A DNA stretch of 64,000 nucleotides from VRUE01 sp963728045 (GTDB lineage: Bacteria > Actinomycetota > Thermoleophilia > Solirubrobacterales > 70-9), in contig CAVSIE010000005.1 in the NCBI GenBank assembly GCA_963728045.1, positions 62,001 to 126,000 on the forward strand. The letters are read 5' to 3'. A program made the translations under genes and the position numbers. The notes below the pieces were generated by a model that was not told the origin of the DNA, did not search any database, and was given only the letters and a program-made list of their open reading frames with translations. This document shows positions 11,230-21,641 of this stretch, piece by piece (position 1 is the first letter of the stretch; the number at the start of each line of letters is the position of its first letter).

Positions 11230-11975
11230 GGATCAGACGCAGCCCCTTGAGGGTAAGCATGTCGTCGACCTCGTCGATCGTCTCCGTGAACGGGACGACG
11301 GCCGAGGCGTACCCACCCGTGGCAAGCAGCCTCGGATTCGGGAGTTCCTCTTCGATCCGCCTGACGATGCCGTCGATCAGGCCGGCGAAGCCGAAGATGA
11401 AGCCGGAGTGGATCGCCGCGCGGGTCGAGCGGCCGATCGCTTCCTGTGGCTCTTCCAGGTCGATCCGGGTGATCCGGGCCGCCCGCTCGATGAGAGCGCT
11501 GAGCGAGGGCGCGAGCCCGGGGCCGATCGCGCCGCCGAGGTACTCGCCGTCGGCGGAGACGACGTCGATGTTGATGCCGGTGCCGAAGTCGACTGAGACA
11601 CAGGCCTCGCCGAAGCGCTCGTAGGCGGCGATCGAGTTGACGAGGCGGTCGGCGCCGACCTCGAGCGGGTTGTCGATGCGGATCGGCATCCCGGTCTTCA
11701 CGCCCGGGCCGATCGCCAGGCACTCGGCCTCGAGATAGCGCGCGGTGAGCTGCTCGTACTGGCTGCCGAGCGGCGGTACGACCGAGGAGACGCAGACCGC
11801 GTCGACCTCGCTCGAGCGACATGCCGCAGAGCGAGAAGAAACCGGCGATGCGCTCCGCCAGCTCGTCGCCCGTCGCCCCCGAGCGGGTCTGAAAGCGCCA
11901 GTGCTCGACGAGGCTCTCGCCCTCGAAGGCGCCGAGATGAGTCTGGGTGTTGCCGACGTCGACCGCGAGGAGCAT
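11195..11975 (-). CDS. coaX: Type III pantothenate kinase CoaX (one frameshift)
   Basis: First step of coenzyme A synthesis, phosphorylating pantothenate. The N-terminus MLLAVDVGNTQTHLGAFEG is the ATPase (ASKHA) phosphate-1 motif. After a frame change near 11815 (SLCGMSLE to EVDAVCVSSVVPP) the body continues GPGVKTGMPIRIDNPLEVGADRLVNSIAAYERFG, then VDFGTGINIDVV (phosphate-2) and GGAIGPGL. Composite 260 aa, the usual size. One missing C at CTCGAGCGAGG restores the frame. The start at 11975 is only about 12 bp from the divergent GST-like gene, so the two share a very short promoter region or coaX is read from upstream. Confidence 0.92.
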
Positions 11976-11990
11976 GAGGCGGCGATTATG

Positions 11991-12760
11991 ATGCTCGCCG
12001 TGAACGTGCGGCTCTACACGATCCCCGGCTCGCATCCCGGCGTCGCCGTGCAGGCGATGATGAAGGCGAAGGGCATTCCCTTCAAGCGCACCGACCTCTT
12101 CCCGGTGATGCAAAAGCTCGTGGTCCGCGTCGCTCGGCTTCCCGAAAAAGACCGTGCCGGCGATGAAGATCGACGACCGCAAGGTCCAGGGCTCGCGTGA
12201 GATCGCCCGCGAGCTCGACCGGCTCCGCCCCGAGCCGCCGCTCTTCCCGGCCGACCCGGAGCTGCGCGCGAAGGTCGAAGAGGCGGAGCGCTTCGGCGAC
12301 GAGGAGCTGCAGCACCCGATCCGCCAGACGATCTGGTGGGTGCTGAAGAAGGACAAGGCGCCGCTGCGCAGCTACTCGGAAGGCGCGAAGCTGGGCATCC
12401 CGGTCGGCCTCGCCGTCGCAACCGCGGGCCCGATCCTTGCCCTCACCGCCCGCTACAACGAGGCCACCGACGAGAACGTGCGCCGCGACCTCGAGCTCCT
12501 GCCCGGCTTCCTCGACCGGATCGACGCCTGGATCGCGGAGGGGGTGCTCGACGGCGAGCAGCTCAACGTCGCCGACTACCAGATCGCCCCGTCCCTGCGA
12601 CTGGCGATGACCATGCAGGACCTGCGGCCCGCGATCGACGCACGACCGGCGGGCAAGTTCGCGAGGCGCGTGATCCCGGACTACCCGGGAGACGCTCCCC
12701 CGATCCTCCCCGCCGCCTGGCTCGAGCCGCTGCGCGGCGCGCGCCACGACCGCGGCCTAG
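11991..12760 (+). CDS. Glutathione S-transferase family protein (frameshifted)
   Basis: Thioredoxin-like N-terminal GST domain: MLAVNVRLYTIPGSHPGVAVQAMMKAKGIPFKRTDLFPVM, then, after a frame change near 12130, GFPKKTVPAMKIDDRKVQGSREIARELD (the cis-Pro 'VPAM' and the 'GS--I--YL' glutathione loop). A C-terminal helical domain follows with VADYQIAPSLRL. A second indel near 12755 seems needed to reach the TAG at 12758-12760; otherwise the frame runs antisense through folK and folB. That TAG lies in a CTAG whose other strand is the folK stop. It sits against the direction of the surrounding block, so it is probably an insertion there. Function beyond the fold is unknown. Confidence 0.78.
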
Positions 12761-13248
12761 AGCGAGCCGACGCGCTCGGCGCGCTGGCCGGGGCCGAGGA
12801 CGTCGAGGGCCTCGGCGAGACGCGTGCCGTCGGGGAGCGCCAGCTCGGGGTCGAGCTCGAGCAGGGGCGCGAGGACGAAGCGACGGCTGGTCACCTCCGG
12901 GTGGGGAAGGGTGAGGCGGTCGGTCGAGAGCTCGAGGTCGCCGAGCAGCAGCAGGTCGACGTCGAGCGGGCGCGGACTGTGGCGAGGAGCGTCGAGGGCG
13001 CGGCCGCGCTCCGCCTCGATCTCCTTGCAGGCGTCGAGCAGCTCCTCGGGCTCCAGCTCGGTCCGGATGCGAATCGCCGCGTTGAGGAAGTCGGGCTGGT
13101 CGAGCACCTCGCCGACCGGCTCGGTCTCGTAGGTAGAGGAGATCGCTTCGACCTCCACTCCGCGCTCACCCAACATCCGGATCGCCGCCCGCAGGTTCTC
13201 CTCGCGGTCGCCTACGTTCGACCCGAGCCCGAGATAGCCGTGACGCAA
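12757..13248 (-). CDS. folK: 6-hydroxymethyl-7,8-dihydropterin pyrophosphokinase FolK
   Basis: Transfers pyrophosphate to the pterin in folate synthesis. Motifs YLGLGSNVGDREENL at the start, STYETEPVG in the pterin loop and PRPLDVDLLLLGD (HPPK signature) are all present, then LPHPEVTSRRFVLAPLLELDPEL. I chose the TTG at 13248, directly before HGYLGLGS; the open frame extends upstream but only as a shadow of folB. Length is then 163 aa, normal. The start lies 4 bp after the folB stop, and folP-folB-folK form one operon on the minus strand. Confidence 0.95.
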   Translation of the reverse strand: MRHGYLGLGSNVGDREENLRAAIRMLGERGVEVEAISSTYETEPVGEVLDQPDFLNAAIRIRTELEPEELLDACKEIEAERGRALDAPRHSPRPLDVDLLLLGDLELSTDRLTLPHPEVTSRRFVLAPLLELDPELALPDGTRLAEALDVLGPGQRAERVGSL

Positions 13249-13252
13249 AGGC

Positions 13253-13672
13253 CTACGCCTCGCCGTCTTCCTCTTCAGCGTCTTCGTCGCGCTCGTGGAC
13301 GACCTCGACCGCGACCTCCTGGACGGCGATCGGAAGCGGCGGCTCGGGCTTGGCGGCGCGAACGCGGACCGAGTCGCAGCCATAGCGCACCATCAGCCGC
13401 TCGCCGACTACCTGGGCAAGCCGCTCCAGCGTGCGGTAGCTGCGCTCGGTGGCGGCGAGGACGACGATGTCGCAGACATCGGCGTAGTCGACCGTGTCCT
13501 CGATCCGGTCGGTGAGCACGGCATCGCAGTCGGGCACGTCGAAGGAGACGTCGAACTCGAGCCGCTGTCCGATCTCCTGCTCGGCGTCGCTCACCCCGTG
13601 GTGGGTGTAGATCGATAGCCCACGCAGCTCGACCTCGACCCTCGACTCGATCCCGTTGCCGTTCGGATCCAT
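13253..13672 (-). CDS. folB: Dihydroneopterin aldolase FolB
   Basis: Splits dihydroneopterin to 6-hydroxymethyl-dihydropterin. The family start LRGLSIYTHHGV, the QEIGQRLEFDVSFDV strand, DTVDYADVCDIV and the C-terminal RVRAAKPEPPLP are present. Start taken at ATG 13672 (MDPNGNGIESRVEVELRG), 10 bp after the folP stop; a longer upstream extension has no family similarity. 139 aa with a very acidic tail (DEDAEEEDGEA). Confidence 0.95.
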   Translation of the reverse strand: MDPNGNGIESRVEVELRGLSIYTHHGVSDAEQEIGQRLEFDVSFDVPDCDAVLTDRIEDTVDYADVCDIVVLAATERSYRTLERLAQVVGERLMVRYGCDSVRVRAAKPEPPLPIAVQEVAVEVVHERDEDAEEEDGEA

Positions 13673-13682
13673 GGCGGTGAAC

Positions 13683-14468
13683 CTATCCGAGCACGGCATC
13701 GGCGACCGTGATCGCCTGCCGCATCTCGGCGACGTCGTGGACGCGCAGAACGTCGGCGCCATCGGCAGCGGCGAGCACGGAGGAGGCGATGGTGCCGCCG
13801 ATCCGGTCTCCGGCGTCCGAGCCGTCGATCTTGCCGATGAAGCTCTTGCGCGAGGTTCCGATCACGATCGGCCGCCCAATCTCGCGAAGCTCACCGAGCC
13901 GCCGCAGCAGCTCCAGGTTGTGCTCCAAGGTCTTCCCGAACCCAATCCCAGGATCAAGCCAAATCCGCTCCTCATCGACTCCGGCGGCGACAGCAACCTC
14001 CAGCCGCTCCGCCAGAAACGCCTTCACCTCGTCGACCACGTCCTCGTAAACCGGGTTCTCCTGCATAGACCGCGGGTCGCCCAACATGTGCATCAGCACG
14101 AGCCCGGCGTCCCTCTCCGCACAGAGCGCACCGATCTCCGGGTCATGTCGCAAAGCCGTCACATCATTGACGATCGACGCCCCAGCATCCAATGCCGCCT
14201 CGGCAACTCCCAGCTTCGACGTATCGATAGAGACGGTTGCCGCCCCCGCCAGTCCCTCGACCACGGGCAGGACCCGCCGCAGCTCCTCCGCCTCGTCCAC
14301 TTTCTCCGCCCCAGGCCGAGTCGATTCCCCCCCCACATCCAAAATCTCCGCCCCCTGCTCAGCCAGCTCCCGCCCGTGAGCAACGGCAGCCTCGGGATCG
14401 AGGTACAGCCCGCCGTCCGAGAACGAGTCCGGTGTGACATTGACGACACCCATCAGCTTCGGAGACAT
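13683..14468 (-). CDS. folP: Dihydropteroate synthase FolP
   Basis: Condenses pABA with the pterin pyrophosphate; the sulfonamide target. TIM-barrel motifs are complete: MGVVNVTPDSFSDGG, DVGGESTRPGAEKV, VSIDTSK, IVNDVTALR, LMHMLGDPRSMQ, LDPGIGFGKTLEHNLELLRRL and GTSRKSFIG. Start at ATG 14468 (MSPKLMGVVNVTPD), giving 261 aa. The leader between ftsH and folP (14469-14633) holds two hairpins and composite repeat B1, which may end ftsH transcription, so folP may have its own promoter. Confidence 0.97.
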   Translation of the reverse strand: MSPKLMGVVNVTPDSFSDGGLYLDPEAAVAHGRELAEQGAEILDVGGESTRPGAEKVDEAEELRRVLPVVEGLAGAATVSIDTSKLGVAEAALDAGASIVNDVTALRHDPEIGALCAERDAGLVLMHMLGDPRSMQENPVYEDVVDEVKAFLAERLEVAVAAGVDEERIWLDPGIGFGKTLEHNLELLRRLGELREIGRPIVIGTSRKSFIGKIDGSDAGDRIGGTIASSVLAAADGADVLRVHDVAEMRQAITVADAVLG

Positions 14469-14479
14469 GCATGCAGTAT

Positions 14480-14523
14480 CGCGGCGAAGCCGCGCTGCGG
14501 GCGGTGTCGAGGATCGCGACACC
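14480..14523 (-). other. Two hairpins in the folP leader
   Basis: CGCGGC-GAA-GCCGCG (14480-14494) and GGTGTCG-N7-CGACACC (14503-14523) stand side by side just upstream of the folP start. The first resembles the GCGCGGC-GAA-GCCGCGC hairpin of element A2. They may belong to a further repeat or be leader RNA structure of folP; no T-run follows either. Confidence 0.5.
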
Positions 14524-14534
14524 GACTGGGGAGA

Positions 14535-14625
14535 GGGCGCGTGGGCACCTCTCGAACGGGCGGATACTCAAAACGCCGGGCTAATTAGCCCGGCGTTTGT
14601 CCGGGCGAGAGGTGCCCACGCGCCC
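14535..14625. repeat. Composite palindromic element B1
   Basis: Arms 14535-14554 (GGGCGCGTGGGCACCTCTCG) and 14606-14625 are a perfect 20-bp inverted repeat. The 51-nt core 14555-14605 contains a perfect 28-nt palindrome (14571-14598) centred on CTAATTAG. Read on the minus strand the core matches element B2 at 47 of 51 positions. It starts 8 nt after the ftsH stop codon. Likely a strong RNA or DNA cruciform and gene-end structure. Confidence 0.92.
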
Positions 14626-14633
14626 GCAGCCCG

Positions 14634-16583
<1,950 letters not shown>

Positions 16584-16640
16584 AGGGAAAAGTCAGCGTA
16601 CCAGGGCAATTTCGCCCTCCCTAGCCCAGCTTCGAGCCGG

Positions 16641-17171
16641 TCACCGATCGTCCAACGCGGCCACGTAGCCAAGGTTGCGGTAGCGCTGGGCATGGTCGAG
16701 GCCGTAGCCGATCGCGAAGCGGTTGGGGATCTCGAAGCCGACGTAGCGGGGCGAGAGGTCGACGCGCAGGCGCTCTGGCTTAGTCAGCAAGGCACAGACC
16801 TCGAGCGAGGCGGGATTTCGCGCCTTCAGGTTGCGCATCAGGTACTGCAGGGTGAGGCCGGAATCGATGATGTCCTCGACGATCAGCACGTGGCGGCCTT
16901 CGATCGGCGCGTCGAGGTCCTTGAGGATGCGCACGACACCCGAGGAGTCGGTCTGCGACCCGTAGCTGGAGACCGCCATGAAGTCGATCTCGCAGGGGAC
17001 GGAGATGCCCCGCATCAGGTCGGCGAGGAAGAGCACGGCGCCCTTGAGGACGCCGACCATGAAGAGGTCGCGCCCCTCGTAGTCGCGGCTGATCTCCTCA
17101 CCGAGCTCGGCCACGCGCCGCTGCAGGTCCTCGCTCGAGACGAGGGTCTCGCCAATCCCAGGCTCGCTCAC
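16641..17171 (-). CDS. hpt: Hypoxanthine phosphoribosyltransferase
   Basis: Purine salvage enzyme making IMP (and usually GMP) from base and PRPP. The PRPP loop is HVLIVEDIIDSGLT, the earlier phosphate loop VGVLKGAVLFLADL and the C-terminal base-binding strand YVGFEIPNRFAIGYGLDHAQRYRNL. 176 aa, typical. Sits between tilS and ftsH as in Bacillus. Confidence 0.97.
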   Translation of the reverse strand: MSEPGIGETLVSSEDLQRRVAELGEEISRDYEGRDLFMVGVLKGAVLFLADLMRGISVPCEIDFMAVSSYGSQTDSSGVVRILKDLDAPIEGRHVLIVEDIIDSGLTLQYLMRNLKARNPASLEVCALLTKPERLRVDLSPRYVGFEIPNRFAIGYGLDHAQRYRNLGYVAALDDR

Positions 17172-17193
17172 GGGCGCAGTCTAGATAGAGCCA

Positions 17194-18147
17194 TCAACGC
17201 TCGGCGTGCAGGACCCCGCGCTCGGCGACCGCGCGCACGCCGCCGCCGAGGTCGAGCATCGCCGTGCCGGTGCGGCGCAGCGCCGCGACCTCGTCGGCAT
17301 GACGAGCGGCGCCGGGAACCGGTCGCCCGGCAGCCCGGTCGGCGAGCTGCTGGACGACGAGACGGCGCAGCGCCCGGGGCAGCTCAGCCAGGCGCTCGAG
17401 CTTGATCGTGCTGCGGGGCGTCCCACCCGAGCCGTCGATCTCGGCGGCGACGAGAGCGTCGAGGACCTCGGCCTCCTCACGCAACAGCTCGGCTGTGCGC
17501 AGCACGTTGCGGGCCGCCGCCGGGTGGATCTCGGCCAGGGCGGGCGCCAGCCTGTGGCGCACGCGATTGCGGGCGTAGCCGTTCTCGGCGTTGGTCGGAT
17601 CGTCGCGCCAGGCGAGTCCCCGTTCCTCGCAGTAGCGCGTGGTCTGCTCGCGCGTGAAGTCGAGCAGCGGGCGGACCAGGCTGCCGTCGCGGGGGCGGAT
17701 CCCAAGCAGAGCGCGGCGGCTCGGCGATGAGGCGAGCCGGTAGAGGATCGTCTCGACCTGGTCGTCGGCGGTGTGGCCTGTGGCGATCGAGGAGCTGTGC
17801 GGCAGGGCCAGCCGGGCCGCCGCCGCGTAGCGGGTATCGCGGGCCCAGGCCTGAAGGTTGCCGGGCCCCTCGGGCCGCCGCGGACTCTCAACCTCCAGAT
17901 CGACCCCGAGCTCAGCGCAGAGCGCCGTGCAGTGCGCCTCGTCCTCGTCGGAGTCGTCGCGAAGGCCGTAGTTGATGTGCAGCGCGGTCACCGAGCCTGG
18001 GCCGAGTAGACGCACCGCGAGGTCGAGCAAGCAGACCGAGTCGCGCCCGCCGGAGAGCAGCGCGACCAGCGACGACCCGGCCGGCAGCAGCCCACCCTCT
18101 CGAACCTGCTCCAGCATCGCCTCGCTGATCTTTTGATCCTCGCTCAT
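17194..18147 (-). CDS. tilS: tRNA(Ile)-lysidine synthetase TilS
   Basis: Adds lysine to C34 of tRNA-Ile(CAU), which switches codon reading to AUA. PP-loop SGGRDSVCLLDL near residue 31, then LHINYGLRDDSDEDEAHC, TGHTADDQVETILYRL and GIRPRDGSLVRPLLDFTREQTTRYCEERGLAWRDDPTNAENGYARNRVRH are TilS signatures. Start taken at ATG 18147 (MSEDQKISEAMLEQ); the upstream frame runs into the hairpin 18152-18185 and is unlikely to be coding. 317 aa. Confidence 0.96.
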   Translation of the reverse strand: MSEDQKISEAMLEQVREGGLLPAGSSLVALLSGGRDSVCLLDLAVRLLGPGSVTALHINYGLRDDSDEDEAHCTALCAELGVDLEVESPRRPEGPGNLQAWARDTRYAAAARLALPHSSSIATGHTADDQVETILYRLASSPSRRALLGIRPRDGSLVRPLLDFTREQTTRYCEERGLAWRDDPTNAENGYARNRVRHRLAPALAEIHPAAARNVLRTAELLREEAEVLDALVAAEIDGSGGTPRSTIKLERLAELPRALRRLVVQQLADRAAGRPVPGAARHADEVAALRRTGTAMLDLGGGVRAVAERGVLHAER

Positions 18148-18151
18148 CTTG

Positions 18152-18185
18152 TCGTGTGCGGTCACGAAAACGTGACCGCACACGA
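18152..18185. terminator. 15-bp perfect hairpin with 4-nt loop after the cyclase gene
   Basis: TCGTGTGCGGTCACG (18152-18166), loop AAAA, and its exact complement (18171-18185). It starts 17 nt after the stop of the minus-strand cyclase gene and ends 4 nt before the tilS start codon. There is no T-run, but its place and arm length match the arms of the composite repeats, without a core. It may end cyclase transcription. Confidence 0.75.
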
Positions 18186-18202
18186 AATTGTGACTCGACT
18201 GC

Positions 18203-19405
18203 TCAGGCGGCGCGAACGATGTAGAGCGCGGTCGGCTCCGGAAAGCCCTTCAGGTTGACCTCGCCGATCGGCTCGCAGGACAGCTCCCGGCCACCGAGCA
18301 TGTCGGCGACGCGGTCGGTGACCAGGACCTCGCCGGCGTGGGCGCGGCCGACGACGCGGTGGACCAGGTTGACGTGGGTGCCGAAGTAGTCACCGTCGCG
18401 ATAGACGGCCTCGGCGTAATGGATCCCGACGCGAGGCCGCGGCCGCTCCGGCAACCGCTGCAGCAGTTGCACCGCCCACTCACTGAGCGACGCCGGGTCG
18501 GGCGAGACGACCATCACCTCGTCGCCGATCGTCTTCACGATCGTCGCGTCGGGCGGTAGCGTTGCTTCCACCGTCTCGACGAAGTTCTCGACCACGTCGA
18601 GCGCCTCCAGGTCGCCCTCCTCCTCGGTGTACTGGGTGAATCCGGTGAGGTCGATGAAGCAGAGGGTGACCGGGAGCTGGCCCAGGTGGGGAACGGCGGC
18701 GCCGAGCTCGCTCTCCATGTGTCCGACCACGTCCTGCTCGAGGAAGAAGCGCAGGTAGCGGGTGTGCAGATACTCGGTCAGCGGCGCCGCCAGGGGGAGG
18801 ATGTCGGCGGCAAGCCCACCCATCTCCTCCGCCATCTCCAGCTCCGGCACACCGTCGAGGATCATCGGTTCGTGCACATAGAGGTGGAAGAGCCGCACCT
18901 CGGCGTCGGCGATTCGCCGTAGCGACTGCACGTAGACGCGCACCAGCTGGAGGAAAGCGACGAGCGGGAAGCCGGCGGCGAGCACCCTGGCGCAGTGGCG
19001 CAGGGCAGCCACGTCGGCCGGCCCCAGCATCCGCTCGCGGCCGAAGGGGGTGCCGAGGATGACCAGGATGCGCTCGATCAGCTCCGGCTCCAGGCCGGTC
19101 TCGCGCGCTACCTCCTCTACCGTCGCCTGCGCCTCCTGTTCGGGCAAGAGGTCCTCGGCGAGACCGAAGGCGAGCCTTCCCTCGCGGCCCGCTTTCTTCA
19201 AGTCGTCGAGCGAGTGGCCGCGCTCGCGCATCCGTGCCACGACGCGGGCCTGCGCCGCCGCCGCCGCGGTCCAGCGCCCCCGCCGCACCGGCACGACTTT
19301 CTCCGCCGCCCAGCGCTTAAGCGTGCCGGACGACACACCGGCGCGCCTAGAAGCCTCGCTAAGAGATATCCGCTCTTCAGCCATCGAGCAAGCGAGGCTA
19401 GACAC
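18203..19405 (-). CDS. MerR-HTH / class III adenylate-guanylate cyclase fusion
   Basis: N-terminal MerR-type helix-turn-helix (ISLSEASRRAGVSSGTLKRWAAEKVVPVRRGRW, about residues 13-45), a central helical region of about 170 residues, then a C-terminal cyclase homology domain. The two metal-binding Asp lie in LCFIDLTGFTQYTEEEGD and VKTIGDEVMVV. A later GDYFGTHVNLVHRVVGRAHAGEVLVT segment carries the conserved Asn of the transition-state site; the usual Arg may be the R in VHRVVGR. The enzyme therefore looks active. Start may be GTG 19405 or ATG 19384 (MAEERISLSEA). The HTH suggests either a cAMP-linked regulator or a sensor domain; I cannot tell which. Confidence 0.88.
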   Translation of the reverse strand: MSSLACSMAEERISLSEASRRAGVSSGTLKRWAAEKVVPVRRGRWTAAAAAQARVVARMRERGHSLDDLKKAGREGRLAFGLAEDLLPEQEAQATVEEVARETGLEPELIERILVILGTPFGRERMLGPADVAALRHCARVLAAGFPLVAFLQLVRVYVQSLRRIADAEVRLFHLYVHEPMILDGVPELEMAEEMGGLAADILPLAAPLTEYLHTRYLRFFLEQDVVGHMESELGAAVPHLGQLPVTLCFIDLTGFTQYTEEEGDLEALDVVENFVETVEATLPPDATIVKTIGDEVMVVSPDPASLSEWAVQLLQRLPERPRPRVGIHYAEAVYRDGDYFGTHVNLVHRVVGRAHAGEVLVTDRVADMLGGRELSCEPIGEVNLKGFPEPTALYIVRAA

Positions 19406-19431
19406 CGAAGCCGACGAGCTGCAGCGCGTGT

Positions 19432-19546
19432 TGAGGAGGAGGCCGGGAGGGGTGAAACGTCTTGTACTTTTTCCGCCGTGAGGTTGGCGGCAGCCAGTGC
19501 CTCTCTCGGAAAAAGTTAAGTGAAACCCCTCCCGGCCTCCTCCTTA
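19432..19546. repeat. Composite palindromic element C1
   Basis: Arms 19432-19453 and 19525-19546 pair at 21 of 22 positions (TGAGGAGGAGGCCGGGAGG on the left). The 71-nt core, read on the minus strand, begins TTCACTTAACTTTTTCCGAGAG and ends CGGCGGAAAAAGTACAAGACG, matching both ends of the core of C2 while the middle differs. The element starts 2 nt after the PII gene stop. The T-run after the first arm suggests it may act as a terminator for the amt-PII operon. Confidence 0.88.
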
Positions 19547-19548
19547 TC

Positions 19549-19917
19549 TCACGCCGGTATCTCCGATCCCTCGTGGGCTTGTAGAACGGTCTCCCCACCC
19601 TCGCCGGTTCGGATCCGCACCGCTTCCTCGACCGGCAAGACGAAGATCTTGCCGTCGCCGACCTCGCCCGTGCGGGCGTGCTTGAGGATCGTCTCGACGA
19701 CCAGCGGCTTGTCCTTGTCCTCGACCACGACCTCCAGCTTCAGCTTCGGCCGGACGTTGACGGTCAGGGTGGAGCCGCGGTACTTCTCGACTATCCCCTT
19801 CTGGCGGCCCGAGCCCTTGGCCTCGCTGATCGACAGGGAGGGAAATCCCTTGTCGAGCAGCTCGGCCCTGATCGGCTCGAATGCCTCGTGGCGGATGAAC
19901 GCCTCTATCTTCTTCAT
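19549..19917 (-). CDS. glnK: Nitrogen regulatory protein PII (GlnB/GlnK)
   Basis: Trimeric sensor of 2-oxoglutarate and ATP/ADP that blocks Amt channels and tunes nitrogen metabolism. MKKIEAFIRHEAFEPIRAELLDKGFPSLSISEAKGSGRQKG, the T-loop with Tyr in VEKYRGSTLTV (the usual site of uridylylation or adenylylation), and the B- and C-loop signature TGEVGDGKIFVLPVEEAVRIRTGE are all there. 122 aa, slightly long. It is 13 bp downstream of amt, so the GlnK role is likely. Confidence 0.96.
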   Translation of the reverse strand: MKKIEAFIRHEAFEPIRAELLDKGFPSLSISEAKGSGRQKGIVEKYRGSTLTVNVRPKLKLEVVVEDKDKPLVVETILKHARTGEVGDGKIFVLPVEEAVRIRTGEGGETVLQAHEGSEIPA

Positions 19918-19930
19918 GCGTTCCTCCCTC

Positions 19931-21415
19931 CTATCGCGACTCGGTGGCTGTCATCTGTGCAGGAGCCGCAACCGGCGCCGGGGGCGGCGCCCCGATCGTC
20001 GGGGGCAGGCCCGTGGAGTACTCCGGCTGCGGAATGAACTGCTCCGGATACCCGTACATGCCGTGCGAGCTGATGTCCAGCCCGGCTTCCTCCTCCTCGT
20101 CGGAGACCCGCAGCCCGATCGTCGCCTTGATCAGGGCGAACGTGGCAATCGAGATCGTGAAGACGACGACGAAGGTGAAGAGGACCGCCAGTCCTTGGAC
20201 TCCCAGCTGGCCGACGGTCGTACTCAGGCTTGCGTCGCCGAAGATCCCGTACCAGACACCCGGTCCGGCTCCTTCGACGATCAGCCGCGGTGAGGCGAAG
20301 ATGCCCACCGCCAGGGTGCCCCAGATTCCGGCCAGGCCGTGCGCCGAGAGGGCGCCGACCGGGTCGTCGAGGAGCTTCTCGATCGCCAGCACCGCGTAGA
20401 CGACGATCAGGCCGGCGATGAAACCGATGATCGGCGCCGCCCAGAACTCGACGAAGCCGGACGGGGCGGTGATCCCGACCAGACCGGCGATCGCGCCGTT
20501 GCCGGCCATGCCGACGTCGAGCGTACGGCTCTTCATCCAAACCGCCAGCGATGCTCCGATCACACCGGCCGCCGCGGCGAGCTGGGTGTTCAGCATCACC
20601 TCGCCGAAGAACGAGCCAGCGGTTTCGAAGGTCGAGCCTCCGTTGAAGCCGAACCAGCCGATCCAGAGGATGATCACGCCGAGGCCGACCAGCGGCATCG
20701 AGTGCCCGGGGATCGCCCGCGGCTTGCCGTTGGCGTCGTACTTGCCCTTGCGTGCGCCGAGCAACAGCAGCGCCGCCAGGGCGCCGACGGCGCCGGTCAG
20801 GTGGACCACCGAGGAGCCGGCAAAGTCCATCACCGGCTTGCCGCCGATGTCGGAGAGCAGGCCACCGCCCCAGACCGCATGCGCGATCAGCGGGTAGATC
20901 ACGGCGCCGAAGACGAAGGCGTAGATCACGTAGGCGCCGAACTTGATCCGCTCCAGGGTCGTGCCCCAGACGATCGCCAGCGAGACGGCACAGAAGGCGA
21001 GTCCGAAGAGCATCAGCATCGCGTCGGAGCCGGCTACGTTGAACGCTTCTTCGCCCTGGCCGACTACCTGGTCGAAGTGGAAGAAGAAGCCGCTGGTGCC
21101 GAAGAAGTCGTTGCCGCCCCCTTCAGCGATGCCGTAGCCGATCGCCCACCAGGCGATCGTGCAGATCGCGAGGTTGACGAGCACCTTGGCCACGCCGGTA
21201 CCCGCGTTCTTCTGTCTCGAGAAGCCGATCTCGAGGAACATGAACCCGGCCTGCATGAGGAAGACCAGGACGGTCGCAACCGCGACCCAGACCATGTCCA
21301 GCTCGACGACCTTGGCGTCGACTATCTCGCTGACCCCCTGCGCCGAGGCCATCCCGGGCAGCACCAACGAGGCGAGCGCCGCCAGGATCACGGCGAGGCC
21401 CATCTTGGTTTTCAT
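19931..21415 (-). CDS. amt: Ammonium transporter
   Basis: Trimeric Amt channel for ammonium. A signal-like N-terminus (MKTKMGLAVILAALASLVLPGMASAQG) is followed by about 11 membrane helices. The twin pore histidines are in SSVVHLTGAVGALAALLLLG and SAHGLAGIWGTLAVGIFA, and LVFLMQAGFMFLEIGFSR is the conserved early helix. 494 aa with a Pro/Ala-rich cytoplasmic tail. A good AGGAGG lies 8 nt before the ATG. Operon with the PII gene. Confidence 0.96.
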   Translation of the reverse strand: MKTKMGLAVILAALASLVLPGMASAQGVSEIVDAKVVELDMVWVAVATVLVFLMQAGFMFLEIGFSRQKNAGTGVAKVLVNLAICTIAWWAIGYGIAEGGGNDFFGTSGFFFHFDQVVGQGEEAFNVAGSDAMLMLFGLAFCAVSLAIVWGTTLERIKFGAYVIYAFVFGAVIYPLIAHAVWGGGLLSDIGGKPVMDFAGSSVVHLTGAVGALAALLLLGARKGKYDANGKPRAIPGHSMPLVGLGVIILWIGWFGFNGGSTFETAGSFFGEVMLNTQLAAAAGVIGASLAVWMKSRTLDVGMAGNGAIAGLVGITAPSGFVEFWAAPIIGFIAGLIVVYAVLAIEKLLDDPVGALSAHGLAGIWGTLAVGIFASPRLIVEGAGPGVWYGIFGDASLSTTVGQLGVQGLAVLFTFVVVFTISIATFALIKATIGLRVSDEEEEAGLDISSHGMYGYPEQFIPQPEYSTGLPPTIGAPPPAPVAAPAQMTATESR

Positions 21416-21577
21416 CTAAACGTCCTCCTAGCCCGCCGCAGCCATGGCCCGGCGGTCGCGGTTTGCGATCGCAGTCAAGGTATGAACGGGCGAAATCGCT
21501 GTGTTTAGACGGTTGGAGGAAATCCCGGCGGCGGGTTTCTCACCAGTGTCAATCCCGACTTCATCGCTCGGATTCCG

Positions 21578-21612
21578 TTAGGGTTCCCGAACCGCTTAGG
21601 GACGCCTAATAC
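21578..21612 (+). promoter_or_regulatory. Candidate promoter and iron-type operator before the EfeO-like gene
   Basis: TTAGGGTTCCCGAACCGCTTAGG (21578-21600) contains the perfect dyad GGTTC-CC-GAACC (21582-21593), followed by a -10-like TAATAC at 21607-21612. The dyad would cover the -35 region. The TTAGG...AACC pattern is loosely like DtxR/IdeR iron boxes (known consensus TTAGGTTAGGCTAACCTAA), which would suit the iron-uptake genes downstream. The match is imperfect. Confidence 0.4.
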
Positions 21613-21641
21613 ACTCACCCGATCAAGGAGGAACCGACTCG

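Noticed and set aside
12154..13515. 453-aa extended GST-like protein
   Set aside because: After the GST fold ends near 12750 the frame runs antisense through folK and folB without similarity.
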